Shown in pieces: positions 12,001 to 27,000 of a stretch of 64,000 nt of DNA. Origin of the DNA: Chrysopilus asiliformis (Eukaryota > Arthropoda > Insecta > Diptera > Rhagionidae); the NCBI GenBank assembly GCA_964034945.1, contig OZ035960.1, positions 26,089,487-26,153,486 on the forward strand, written 5' to 3'. Position 1 is the stretch's first letter. Every line of letters begins with the position of its first letter. The translations under genes were made by a program, and so were the position numbers. Under the pieces are notes generated by a model, which had not been told where the DNA came from, ran no database searches, and saw only the letters and a list, made by a program, of their open reading frames with translations.

Positions 12001-15000
12001 TCTTTCATTAAAAATTGACTTTATTCATCAACATAATCTCCATCAAGAGCAACACAATCATTTCAGCGCCGCTCTAACATTTCAATGCTATTCTTCTAGA
12101 ACGATTTATCTTTTGCCTGAAAATAGGCCTCAGTTTCACTGATAACGTCTTCATTCGAGCGAAATTTCTTACCGGCGAGCATTTTTTGAGATCTGCGAAT
12201 AGCCAGTAGTCGCTGGGAGCCAAATCTGGAGAATACGGTGGATGCGGAAGCAAATCATCAACACTTAGAATACTGCTTAGAATCATCAACACGTTGTTGT
12301 TTTTGCTCAACAGTGAGCAAACGCGGCACCTACTTTGAACAGAGCTTTCTCATGGACAAATGCTCATGCAATATAAAGCCAACACGTTCTTTTGATATCT
12401 TTACGATTTTTTCAATGTTTTCTGGTGTTACCGCCTCATTTGGACGTCCACTGCGTTCTGCATCATCAGTGTCTCTACGACCGCGTTTGAAGTCAGCATA
12501 CCAACGTTTTATTGTTGTTTCTGATGGAGCGGAGTCCCCATAACACTTTTCAAGCCATTTCTTCGCTTGAACGGTATTTTTTCCCATCAAGAAGCAATGT
12601 AAAATTAAAACACGAAATTGTTTTTGATCCATTATTTTGAAAATAACAAAAGTGGCGTCACTCTTAGCACAATAACTCACACACTAATGAACAGATTGTC
12701 ATGAAATTTTAACAGCTGTCTTTTGCAGGTTAGTACCAACTAAAAATGAGGTGAATTCCAAAACACTAGCGCCATCTATGTGTTAAGCCCGAGACTTTTC
12801 AGCCCATGTGTTACCTTCTGATTCTCTTTGATTTCTAAACACGAACAGCGTCGTACGCGTTTTCTATAGGCAGCCATGAAAACACTTCGCCTGCGGCGTA
12901 AATATTTTCAATTTGAAATGAATGGAAAATAATCGCTATTAAAGATTCTGTATGCCATAATAAACTTTCAAGGGTCGTGAAATATCCTGGACGGGTCTTT
13001 GACATTTGACGCCTTTTAGATTTTCCAAAAATTTAAAGTTTTTCCAAACAGAGCGCTAACTTTATGTTCAAAACCTTGTCTCTACTTTCCTAAGTCCTAC
13101 AAATACAAAATTTAATTTCTGAGTATATTGCATCGATTTTCATTGTATAATTGTTCAAATGAGTAATTGAACCAAAAATAAATAATTTCGTTTATGATTT
13201 TTTTTTTCGTTAAGTATGTTTTTTGATAATTTTATTCAAACTATAAAAAAAAGTTGATTGTTCTTTCCAATTTAACTTGCAGAACGCAAGGCAGAAAGAA
13301 GCAGCGAGAAAGAGGAAGAAATCGGCAAAAACCCGATGGTTTGCAACATGCAGATAGCAGTATAATGGATGACGAAGTATGTTGATATAAATTTTTTTTA
13401 ATCAGAAAATATAGAATAGTTTTAGTGTAACATTTCCGGCTAGATATACCCATTTTTATGTTTTTAATTAATCCCTAAATACTTGTTTGTATATATTTTA
13501 ATAAGTACATCTGGTTGTACTGATATATGAATCATTGCGCTAACATATTTTGCTATAATATTATTTCCCTAATAGCAAATGCGGATGAACACTTTCTACA
13601 TAAGTACATTTCGTATAGTACTTTCGAGTTGCATTCAGTTTGATTCCTTGTACACACAAGCATATGTGCTTGGCGAGCTTCTAAATAAATACTTGGAATA
13701 TCTATATTATGGATGCAATGGATATAAAAACATATACACGATGTTTACAGAAGCGTTTTTTTTTGTTGGCCCAGAATCGGATAAGGAAGCTGGATAACGA
13801 CATCGCAAATCAAGGGAAACGTAAAAAAATCTGTTCTAGTTTCGAAAATTAACAATCCAAATGAGCATGATTTAAAGTCGTTACCAGGTTAATTGGGTCT
13901 CACGAGTTTTCATATTTTGAAATGTTTTTTTTTTGGAGAAATTTTTTTTAAATAAATAAACCAACGTTACAGCTGCAATGAATTCACCCGACAACTAAGT
14001 AATTCTTGAAATTTTCTATTTTAATGACAAATTCATTCTGAACAGCATCCCAATTTCTGCGTTAATTACAAAAAGTTTCTAAAGTTTTTATTTTCTACAA
14101 CAATTTTCCATTTATGATTTTCAAATATTTGTTTTGATTTGTTCTTCTCGTCTGTTAACAAAACAGTGAACGATATTTTTTTATGAAAATCATTTTCTTG
14201 TCTTGATTATTTCCATTCACAGTCACAACTAGTTCAACAATCTTTAGATAGTATTCCAGATGCAGCGGCAAGTAGTTCAGGAGCGCGTACTGCTCAAGTA
14301 CCAACGATGCCCTACTTTCAAGCATTATTAACTAGTTTACAGGTGAGATGAGACTGAAATTCCAATTTTCCCAAAAAAAAAGAAACACACTAATTTTGAA
14401 GCAAAAAAAACATCACTTTTAAGCAAAAAATGGATATTTTTTTACATTCTATAGATGTTGTGTTGGTTTTTCTAGTGTTGTTAAATTTCTTTATGTTCTT
14501 TTCATGTTAACATTTCGTTTTTTTTTTGTTCAGTCCACATTTTCATTTTGGATCGCAAAAGTGTTTTGTTGTCTCACTGGAAGAGGATTAGTAACTACCC
14601 CTTTTTTAAATAAATGAAGAAAAAAAACAATTTAAAACGAGAAATACATTTTTACTCATTTGCTCCATTTTTGAGCACTGCTTTGTTTTTCATCGAACCA
14701 ATTTTTTAGCCAATTTTTTTCTCTTGAAAGGGGTATGAAGTTGCTCAGTTTTTAGTTAGAATCCTAGATTTTTGGTTTTCTCTAATACTTCAATCAAGGA
14801 TTTCATTATTACCAAAGTTTTTTTTTTTCATTCACATCCTGGTTTTTGATTTTTTTTAATAGAACACATTTTTCTTTTGAACGTTTGGTAAGTATATAAA
14901 GAACTGAAATTTCAATTTGTTAAGTTTTTTTTTATGTTTATGCCGCATCTAATAAATGTTCGTAACTGAGTCGGTTTATATGCACTCTTTGAAAGCAATA

Positions 15001-18000
15001 TAGATGAGTTAAAAAAAATTCTAAACCATTAACAAAAGATAAATTTTTTATTCATTTAACAATAAAGATATAATAAAAGTGTTGTGTTTTTGCAAATGTT
15101 GGACTTTCCTTCGTAACAAATATTTGCGGAGTTCCAAAAATTAAATCTTTTTCTAAATCTCCTTTCGGCGACCGCGAAGAAAATCTTTTACTTTTTTTGG
15201 AAACAAAAAAAACTTTTTATGAGAAATTTACCATTAGGGACCAACCCCGTTGTCGCGCTCCTGTCGTATGTCTGTTTGTGTAATAATAACTTGAGAACCA
15301 CCGAATCGATAGCGACAAAACTTTCGCGGTAGCTTCTTTTAGTATTTTTTCGGCGCAATTTTACCTTATGTGATTTTTTCAAGCAGTTTTTTTCGAATTT
15401 AATTTTTTAAATAACACAGAAATATCTTACTCTTCTATTGCTCTATGAATATCATTCTATCAGATACTAGCTTGCATACCCGTCGTTGCCGGGTTAAGTT
15501 TTTCAATTTATTTTTTTATGGTCTATGTTGGAGCTAAACTTCAGGCCAATCGGCTCGGTAGTTTCCCCGCGAAAGGGTAACATAGGGGAAGAGCTAAGTT
15601 TCGAGATTACTTTACCCCCTCCCCTTACTCCCCCACCTCTCGGGCTACTTTTTAATGGGTCTATGTTGGGGCTGGACCCCAATGAACATCTATGCCAAAT
15701 TTCAGGCCAATCGATTCAGTAGTTTCCCCGCGAAAGGGTAACATAGAGGAAGAGCTAAGTTTCGAAATCACTTTACCCCTCCCTTTACTCCCCCCACCCC
15801 TCGCGCTACTTTTCCGTATTGCTATGTTGGAACCAGAACTACCACAGACACTCATTTCAAATTTCAAGTCAATCGGTTCAGCCGTTTTTGCGTGAAAGAG
15901 GAACAGACAGACAGACAGACGCCAACTCATTTTTATATACTATTAGTATGATTAGTATGAGTATGACAGGCGTCTTAAGATAAATCAAGAGAGGGTAAAA
16001 AGGAAAGTCGAATTTTCAAAAACCACATAGCCTATGTCAGTCTCCATGATACTCTAGATTTTACGATAAAGTTTCATTAAAATCGGTGCAGTTGTTTTCG
16101 CGAAATTTGGTCATAAAAAACCTGACTTTCCTTTATAATATTTATTTAGTTAAATAATCAACATTGGTCTGTCGTGTATCCTGTTTCAAAAATCAAGAAC
16201 TTTTTCAAAGTTTTTACACATCCAATAAAAGTAAGTTCTCATGCTAACGAAAATATATTTCAGTAAACATACTCAACTTTATCCTGTCAACTGTTTGTAG
16301 ACAGGAAAACATTTTCTTGCAGTTTTTGTCGCAAGTATTTTTATTGCAGGACAGCAAAATTATTTCTGTTTCGAATTTAGGAGGACGAGTTTAGTAACGT
16401 ACACTGCTTCATAATGTTTACAAATTTTCACTTTTTGCCATTTTTCGTTTTTTTCGTGTTTGAGTCACCCCTTGATGAAAACACATAGTCTCATAGTTCT
16501 TTTTTTGTGCGAGGTTGGAAGAGTCAAAACGATTGCTGCGCTAAGTGATTGTTTTGTTAGGCCGACTTCAACTTTTTTTTACGGATTTTGCAGTCAACTC
16601 TTCCCTTCTATTGGATTTCTTTACAACTTTTATCGCATTTTCACACTTTACACTCTGAATCTAAACGCTCCCTGTTTTCCAGGATTTCCCAATACCATCG
16701 CTGGCACGTAGTTCGGGTTGCGGTGCAAACTTTTCAACCCTTTTGCGGATGTTTTCTGAGTTGTAATTTTTTTCTCTGAAGTTTGCTATACAACTTTCCG
16801 ATCCATCCTGTTGGGCTTTTAGTGCCTTTCTCGCTTGGCAATTGAAATTCCAATATGATCCTGATTTACAGCACTTCCCTGCTGCCCTTTTAAAGTTTTT
16901 ACTGTTCAACTTTTAACAATTTTCATAGAGTTGTTCTTTTTAAGTGAATATAATGCAATTAACTTGGCTGTTCCATATTTATCAATAGCACACAACCTTG
17001 TCCTAATTAAGTGCTCGGAGAATTATGTTTTCTTTTTGTGCTGATCAAAAAAAGAGAAAAAAACACTGATTTTACACTACAAAATAAGTACTTGAAATAT
17101 TTAATTAATTGTGTATTTTACAGGAATGTGGGAAAATAATTTTCAATACAAGTTTTGTAATTAACCAGTCTTTTACAATATTCTGCAAAATACAATTTTG
17201 CTAGTAATATCAATTTCATTCGATATGAAATTTGTTAAAGCAGGGTCTTTGATTATTCAATAAAAACTTCTTCAAAACTTACCTGAATTCACAAGTTTTA
17301 TTCACTCTTTAAAGAATACAATTTTTTAATACCCGTACAATAACAGAATTTTATTATTCCAATTTACATTGAATACAAAAATACTTTCGGCGATGTGGGA
17401 CTCTCGGCTGAAAGGGTAAATTAATCAACATGGAAGATAATTTTTCACTTCTCCTAGTTTTGTTTTTGTAGGAGCGCATATGTATGCAACAAACTTTATA
17501 TAAAATGATTGTGATGTGAAATACAGGAAAACGTCATGTCTAAGGGCTGAAAGGGATCTACCTTGAGTTACTAAGCGATTTGTTGCTACACAAACTCCAC
17601 ATTCTTAAAATTATAAAAGTGTATATTTCTTCAGTCCCTTTTCGAGTTAATCCAAATGCGGATTAAGACTTTAGGGCGCCCTGGGCAAATTTTTCACATT
17701 TTTTAAGTCAACTCAAAAAAAAATAAAAAAAATTTTTTTAAAAAAAGCTTTTATTAAAAAAAATGCACTAAAAAGAAAAAAATAATTTTCTGGACGCTGT
17801 GTATCACAAATATAAAAGCTTTTAAAAAGCGAGATAAATGTTTATTTTATTGTTTTATGCTTTATCTCGCTTTTTAAAAGCTTTTATATTTGTGATACAC
17901 AGCGTCCAGAAAATTATTTTTTTCTTTTTAGTGCATTTTTTTTAATAAAAGCTTTTTTTAAAAAAAATTTTTTTATTTTTTTTTTATTTTGTTCTTTTTA

Positions 18001-21000
18001 GTCTTCGAATATATAGCTTTACATTTGAGATGTCCTTACAGGCTTTTTAACTTGAGAATCGTATTCAGCGAACCCCAAAACCCGCAGAATATATTTTTTC
18101 CCGGAACAATTGAGAAAAAGGATAATCACGTTATCCTTACAGGACATTCCGTTATCCTTACAGACTTTTTAATGACAGATTCGGATTCAGCGACCCCAAA
18201 AACCCCAGAATAGATTTTGTTCCGGAAAATTTGGAGAAAAGGATAATCACGTTATCCTTACAGGACCTTCCGTTATCCTTACAGACTTTTTAATGACAGA
18301 TTCGGATTCAGCGACCCCAAAAACCCCCAGGATAGATTTTTTTCCGGAAAATTTGGAGAAAAGGATAATCACGTTATCCTTACAGGACCTTCCGTTATCC
18401 TTACAGACTTTTTGATGACAGATTCGGATTCAGCGACCCCAAAAACCCCAGAATAGATTTTTTTCCGGAAAATTTGGAGAAAAGGATAATCACGTTATCC
18501 TTACAGGACCTTCCGTTATCCTTACAGACTTTTTAATGACAGATTCGGATTCAGCGACCCCAAAAACCCCCAGAATAGATTTTTTTCCGGAAAATTTGGA
18601 GAAAAGGATAATCACGTTATCCTTACAGGACCTTCCGTTATCCTTACAGACTTTTTAATGACAGATTCGGATTCAGCGACCCCAAAAACCCCCAGGATAG
18701 ATTTTTTTCCGGAAAATTTGGAGAAAAGGATAATCACGTTATCCTTACAGGACCTTCCGTTATCCTTACTGACTTTTTAATGACAGATTCGGATTCAGCG
18801 ACGCCAAAAACCCCCAGGATAGATTTTTTTCCGGAAAATTTGGAGAAAAGGATAATCACGTTATCCTTACAGGACCTTCCGTTATCCTTATAAGGACGAA
18901 GTAGTGAAAATATTGTATTGTCATCGGACTTATATAAGTGTGCAAAATTTCAAGTCAATCGGACAAGTGGAAGTGGGTCAAAATTGGGTTGCAAGATTTG
19001 ATCTGACAGACAAACAGACAAACAGACAAACAAACAGACAAGATAGCGAGCTAAATAAAAGCTTTTAAAAAACAAAATTGACGGATAACAGCAATTCCAG
19101 TTTATTATACTAGTAAAAGAGGAACACAACAAATCATTTTTTGCTCATCAACCGCCGAGGTTTTCTTCACTTCTTGCTGACCTCCAAAATTTTCCTTACT
19201 CCTTTCTGTGTCCTGTGCAAATACTTTATTTTCGAAATCATAAAATAAAATTACTCGTAATTCCAATCTAACCACAAACTTCTACCGAAATGTTTTACAG
19301 AAATTTATAAAAAATGGTATTTTTTTAATCATGTCCAAATTTTTGAAAATAAAATAAAGTTACAAAAATTTGAACCAAACACAAGCAGAGAAAAAAAATA
19401 GTGATTTTAACTATTTTTTAATTAGGAATCGTTAGTTTCAATTATAATATTCAACTTCAATTACAAAACTAGTCAAAATAAGTAATTTCAGTTACAAAAA
19501 TTGTCAATTTAACCACAAAATAGTAAATTTTACTAATAATTACTTCAAGATCATATCCGGCCCTCGCGCCTATCAAGGTGATTTTTTATAAATATTGTTA
19601 CTAATGCAAGAAACATTTGTGCCAAATATTACCTCGAAAAGTGTTGTAGTTTTTGAGAATAAATTCTTTATTGAAAAATCCTTATTAAGTGATACATTCT
19701 TTATATTTTTTCGAAAAAAAAATGTTTTTAACGGGTTTTTAACGGCTGAGCACAATTAAACAAAATTGCGATTTTTAAAAATTAAGAGGTCGAAATTTTT
19801 CATGAACACATTACTTTATTACACTTCTTAAAGAAAGTAATAGGTTTAAACTAAATGTGATAACCGACTAATACGGCATAAACGTAATTTTATCTCAAAG
19901 GTGTTTTGGTATGAACAAAACGTCTACTGAAAGACGGGGTTGATTTATAATAATTATATACGAACCGCATATAAAAAATACACTAGAGAAAAAACATATT
20001 TACGAAAAGCGCTGTAGGCGACAATTTTCACATATTAAACGTCAAATGTGTGTATTGCATGGTAGCCCCAAAAACTATGCTCCAAATTTTAATTTTGATA
20101 TTTCACGGCAGTATTAATTTTACATCAGGCCTCCTCAGCTGGCAAAGACCTTGGGCAAATGCCCTGCTTGTTCATATGATGATCCGTCCCTGGGTAAATC
20201 CAAAATTATGTATTTTAAATAATTGGCAAATCTTTTTTAAAAATCTGTAAGTTCCGCATTTTAAACTTGCTAAATATCTTTATGCAGATTTCGTGATTAA
20301 TAATGTGGAGGTTCTTAACAGGAATATTTACCACCGATTTAATTTTTGAAATTTTTGATCAAAAATAAATTTGCGAACGAATAAAGTTATTCAAATTTCC
20401 TCTAGTATCAAATGGTTATATTCACCGTTAATTATACTACAAACTGCATTTTTTTTTTGCACCAAAAGAAATTTTCCAGCTTTACAGGTTTTCCGTATTT
20501 CAGGGATAAAATATTTAAAGTTTTCAATAATGAAATAAAGGGTCTTTCAATAAGGACATAACAATGTTGTACTTTAATAAAAACGCACCCTAAAACTTTT
20601 TTTATGATCTGGCAATGCTAAAACCTCAGTCAAGGTTTACATGTTTAACATGGTGAAGTTCACGAACGAGCAATGCCACACAGTTGGTCAAACAATTGAT
20701 CTATTGAAGGAGAAGTTCGGTAATCGTGTAATCTCGAGAAATGGTCCGGTCGAATGGCCACGTCGCTCATGCGATTTAACGCCGTTGGATTTCTTTTTAT
20801 GGGGTTATGTTAAGTCGTTGGTTCATGCTAACAAGCCAACAACGTTAGAGGAGCTCAGGAACAATATCGAACGCGAAATTGCCAAGTTTCCGGCCGATAT
20901 GTGTGGAAGAGTGGTGGAAAATTGGCTCCAAAGAATCAATCAGCAAACGTGCTCACGGTGGCCATATGAACGACATCGAATTTCATACTTAAATGTAACA

Positions 21001-24000
21001 TGTCCACTACTCCTGGAATAAATTTCAGCCCGATATCGCAATTATTCTGTGTTTTATTTAAATACAAAATTGTTATGTCCTTATTGAAAGACCCGATATT
21101 TAAAAATTTTAATTTTTTACAATAACGAATCAAAAACACAAATCTATACCAAAACGTTTTCAAAACATTCTTTGTAAACAAATTTTGTTTATTTGACATA
21201 TTATATTCCTATTTCTTTCTTTCTATTTCTTTTCATCCCACAAACACAAAAACAAAACATGGAACATTAATAGGTAATTTACTTGAATAAATCACAGAAA
21301 AATTAATGAGATATAAATGAATGCCTAACAAAAATGACCAGCCTAAGCAGCTAAAAGGATTAATAAATTATTGGAATTTATTTGATTGCAACCGCTAAAC
21401 TTATAATTGCAAAATTATTCAATTAATAAATCTAAAAGAGAATTGTTAACAAAAAATAAATGAATAAGTAATGAATATTTTTGACACAAAAAGACAACAA
21501 CACAGAATTTTTTTACGTTTATATTATTTTATGTCCAATTTATGTAAAATCGACGAATATGAAATCCTATGAACATAAATAAAATATTTCATATCGCATT
21601 TGCTAACCAAAATACGATTTTTTTTTTGCTACGAATGACTATTCATTTGCATTTAATTTTTTTTTATAAATTTTCATGATTCACATATGCGTGAAAATCA
21701 TTATTTTTTATCATACTGAATATTTTTAGATTTTTTTGAAACCTTTTTGAATGTTGCGACTAATGGTCAATTTGTTCAATTCAGAATGAAATCAGAATTT
21801 TAAAATTATTCATTTGTGATGTGACCAAATGTTGCATCGCGTAATTTTTATAACAATTTTGGTTTTCAATCATCCTGACTAATATTTTCTCAAGCGATAA
21901 TTCATATTCCAAATGTTGAGCAATGTTCAGGAAATTGTGCTTTCTGAAATTTATTTAAATTGAAATATTTCAATTTTAACGTTTTTTAACAATAATTATT
22001 TGAATTTCTCGACTTCTAGGATTTCAATATTTTATTTGGATAATTTTCGAGCTACTTTTGTTTCAATAAAACTTATTTCTATGGCAGATGTCCCAAAGGC
22101 ACCAATAAAATAACACAATAGAAAAAAAAATTAAATTAACCCTAAACCGCACACCCGGTGACTTTGAGTCACCGTTTCAGTTTTGAGAGTGATTGTTACG
22201 AATGTTAGAAAAGTTATTGCATTCATGCTCCTTGACTTTGTTTTGTTATGCCAATACTATTTAAAAACGAAAAAAAGAAATTTAATTTTTTTTACTACAA
22301 CAATAATATTGCGCTTTTATGAAATTCACCCTTAATCCACGCAGGCAAACGGTTTTATCAGCAAAGAAAGGTGATTTTGGTATCACTTTGCTTCTGTTTC
22401 GCAAAATATCGGACCGTAGTAGGGGATAATAACTGTAGCATTTCCCAAAAGAAAAAACGTTGCTTCCTGTGTCCCCATTGCTAAGGTCGCGCTTTGAAAC
22501 AAATATGTGCAAATGCAAAAAAAAAATGTTTGTAACGAAATTTTTTGAAAATCTATTTTATGCTACAATTATAAAGAGTACGAATGATGTATATATATAT
22601 AAATAAATATTATTAACTGAATTAAAAAATGCAAACTTACAAAATTTTTTTTTATTAAATTATTCTTTTTTTTCGGCATGCTGACTGTGAGTCACCGCCT
22701 GCGTGGATTAAGGACAAAATTAGCCTGAGCTGATTAGGGTTAAAACAATGAGTAACTGGAAATTTATTTTAAAGAATCCATACCTGTAACACCACGAACA
22801 TAGTTCAAAATGTGTGCAGACTTCGTATTCAACTTTCTCTAAAATTAGTTTTTTGCCGATTTCTTGAAAAAAAAAATTTTAAACTAATTTTGTTACTAGT
22901 CTACAATTCTATTACAATTCATCTAAAAAAAAAAAAACAAAAAAATAATACTTTTTGCCAGTTTAATGAAACCTTGTCTCGACTAAATATAAAGTGGATT
23001 TTTTTTTTCATCGCCTGCCACGAAAATGACCCTTGTAGACTAAGGTCCCTGTTACACGGGGCAACTTTAAGCGGCGACTTTTCTTAAGTATAGGCGCGAG
23101 AAGTGAGGGAAGCGGTGGCTAATGTCGCCAGTTCCGAAAGTAGAAACAAGGCGACAAAATACCCACACAAGCATAAAATCACAAAGAACGGGTTCGTGAA
23201 AGTTTTTTGCGATTTGACAGTTCGTCCAACTTCACACACACATAAAACACTCACTGTATAATATACAGAAGTTTCCGACGTAGCACAAACGAGCAACTCT
23301 TTGTATCGTGTATCGGTTTAAAGTTGCCGTGTGTTACATAGGCCATATTTTTTCCCAACGTTTTTGCCCGACATATCGAAAAAACTCTGACAAATGCTGT
23401 CTCCATGGGACATTTCAATGGCAAGCCATGAAAAATATTTCAATTTATGTCTAATCAAGACGAGATTTAACTCTTAAGCTCAGAAAAATTCGGATTCCAA
23501 ATTATAAGTTTTTATAAATACATTTTTTTTAAACACAAAACATAATGTGAAATAAAGGTAAGCCTCCTATAGCACGGTCTCCTACAACACGGTTACTCAT
23601 TCATATATTTACGGAAACCCTCGTATAATGTTGAGTTTCTCCACGCGGACATTGAGTAATTAATTGGCAAGTGGGCAAGATGCTAAATTTTTTATGATAT
23701 TTTAGAAAATTAAATCTGTGAATTCTGATTTAAACACAATTTTGGCTTAGAGCAGAATCAACCGTGTGGAATTCAAAGCATCTAAAGCCCAATCAATGCT
23801 GTTGTCAATGAAATGTGAAAAATCCCCGGAAACGGTTGAATTTATGAATCACCTTAAAAACATCAGGATACTGGGCATCGAAATAAAAGAAAAGCTTCAA
23901 AGGAGCGATCATATTTTCAAAATTCCAAAGGAATCATCGCAGTGCCTAGGCTTTTTGGGACGCTGCCAAAAATATTTCACACCAGTCGACGTCCTTAACA

Positions 24001-27000
24001 TTTACAAGAGCTACATTCGACCGAGACTCGAGTACAATTCGCACATTTGGGCTGGACCGAATTCAAAAACGTGCAATCCGACTGATTGGAGACAAATCGT
24101 TGACAGATTCATTACCGTCTCTCGAGCATCGTCGCTCTGTTGGGATACTCAGCATATTCTATAAATATTTCCATGGGAAATGTTTCACCGAAATTTCCCA
24201 ACTTATTCCTCCATGGTATATATTTTCCTAGACCCTCTCGTGCCATTGCACATGCGCACGACTTCTTCCTTGAGCCTCCCCGTTTTCGTACGATAAAGTT
24301 TAGGAGATCCTTCATTTCGCGAACATGAAGACTTTGGCACGATTTACCATCGGATGTGTTCCGCCCGGACTATGACCCGGAGAAGTTCTAGGAGAACATA
24401 AACCGACATCTCCTTTCGTTCTTCCGATCATCCTGAGCTGTGCTTCGGCCTTAAAGGGTTTTCCCTAAGCTCTGGCTAAAACTATATAAAAAGACTAGCT
24501 TCGTCGTTGCCGGGTTAAGTTTTTTCAACTTTTTTTTTTATGGTCTATGTTACAGCTAAACTTTAGGCCAATCGGCTCGGTAGTTTCCCCGCGAAAGAGT
24601 AACATAGCGCAAAAACTAAGTTTCGAAATCACTTTACCCCCTCCCCTTACTCCCCCCACCCCTCGCGCTACTTTTTCGTATGCCTATGTTGGAACCAGAA
24701 CTACCACAGACACTCATGCCAAATTTCAAGTCAATCGGTTCAGCCGTTTTTGCGTGAAAGAGGAACAGACAGACAGACACCAACTCATTTTTATATATTA
24801 GTATGAAAAGATGGTATGGTATTGAATGTATTTTCATGATTGCTACAATTTGAAGGTCTCAAAGGATTTTCCCTTGAACTTCTAGTAATAACCCTCATTC
24901 AATACTTTTAAATCGGCGTGAGTTCTGTCTTTTGTTGCTTGGAATATTTTACTAAACATTTTATGGCTAAATAATAATAAAATTTTATTGAAAATATATA
25001 CATTATATTTACACATAGGCAACCATCTGTTGACCTCATACATATATTAGTTATTTAATAACAATTTTATTCTGATGTTGTTGTTACTTTTGTTGATTTC
25101 ACCCCTGTAAAATTGGCAATAACCGATTAAGCAATGAGCAACATTTTGCATACAACTACTTGCACAGTGATCTATTAAAAATTTCATATAGCCACAAAAG
25201 TAGTTAAATTTGAGTACACGATTTAAATTGTAAAGTTTTTATTATTGTATTATTTTCAATTCGCTTTTTTTTTTGTAGAATTTTTGTTGGTATTATGATA
25301 GATTTAAAAATTATGTTTGCAATCAAGTACGAAAAATTAAATGATTTCATGCACGACAAATATAAATTTTCATTTCCTGTATATCAGGCTTGACTTATTT
25401 ATTTTGAAAACATATTTATTGTTGTTGTTATTTCTGATTTTATTAATAACTGTAACATTTCATTTTTATTATTAAATTATAAATTTAAAAGCCAAAACAG
25501 TGGAAAAAAATATAAAATTGATTTCTTCGACTACCCAGCGAGCAACCCTTTTTAATTGAATTTCGTTATGGCTGATACTTGACTATATTCACAATATCAA
25601 AGTCGAGATAAATCCACCACAATATTTTACCATCTATTTTATAAACTCATAGTCTATAGAGATGTGATGCTTAACGGGGAATTGAATATGATTTAAAATT
25701 ATGGTCATCGAGAATATGTGTAGCAAGGAACAAAGAGTTATCCTGAATGTTGATCATTCAATTGGAAATGATTTCATGCAAATTTAGCAATTTATTGTTA
25801 ATTGCATTTCCAAAAGTTGATTTGTTTTCTCACATATATTTCAAAGTATCACACGATATATGGTAATATCGTTAGCCATTTATTTTGATCGACATTTAAC
25901 AATGAAACTTAATTTGAGTTGGATCGGCGGAATAAGATTTTATTTATGTATGCAAGTACGTTAACTTTTAAAATCCATTACCTAATCCAGCCGAACAAGT
26001 ATTTAAATAACCATAAATATGTGAGAAATTTCTGAAATTTTCCTATAGAATATTGAAAAAGAGAATTTTCCATAAGAATTTTACACATAAACTAAAAATA
26101 CCTTAACTGTAACTTAAGAGAGAAATATAATTAACATTTTATTTATTTTTTACTTAAAGATCATTCTAAAAGAAAAAAGACCTAAAAAATCGCAATAAAA
26201 ATCATTGGTTTTAATTTCAACAATTTTCCAAAGTCCGAAGTTGCATACGAAATTCCAACTTGAAGCGTAACTTCTTTTTAATATTTCTAATGGCACTTGA
26301 GTTCCTTTTTCAGTGAAAATTCAGAAACTGCTCCATAAGTCCTTTCGCCCAATTATTTATTTTAATTAAAAATGATATTTTACGGTAGTATTTCTCATTT
26401 GAACTATATTGAGCGAAAAGTTTTTCTACTGGTACCGCTGCCATTTTAGCAGAAAGCAAAAAACACGTACTAACATGAGAAACATATTTGCATTTTGCAT
26501 TTGAAAAGCTAAATATTAAACCATTCCACTTAATACAGAAATCAAATACAACTTCTATCTTGCAACGTCCTACTTTCTATGGCGTTTCAAAAAATATTTC
26601 ACTTTAACCCTGTTGCAATCATTCCGATTTAATTAAGCAGAAATTAGAAATTAACTGCTAACCAACACATATTGAGAAATTTTCGTTGAGTTTTGAAAAG
26701 TATTTTCCCGGTTTTAATTCCATCTGGAAAATTTATATGCATTGAGTAAGACCAGATTTTTCTCACAATATTCTTGACTACCCTCTGTTTTTATTTTTTT
26801 TTTCTCTCTCAAAATAGGCGCCACAGCGCTGACGAGTCAAATGGAAAAGTTGTCTTTCTACTCGTTAATACATTAATTAATTTAATGAATAACTTCACAT
26901 TCAGAGGTAAAATATTTAATTAGAAAGCGGGGAAAATGAAAATACGGGGGTTTTTTTGCGAATGGATCTCACTTAAAAAGTTCCAGAAAGTCATCTGCGT

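Noticed and set aside
12330..12680. Upstream Met (12680) as start of the mariner ORF
   Set aside because: The family start is the Met-Asp-Gln-Lys at 12632; the extra 16 codons lie in the untranslated end of the element.
23766..24328. Independent small genes on both strands
   Set aside because: The plus-strand pieces together make a frameshifted LINE reverse transcriptase end; the minus-strand ORF is a shadow.
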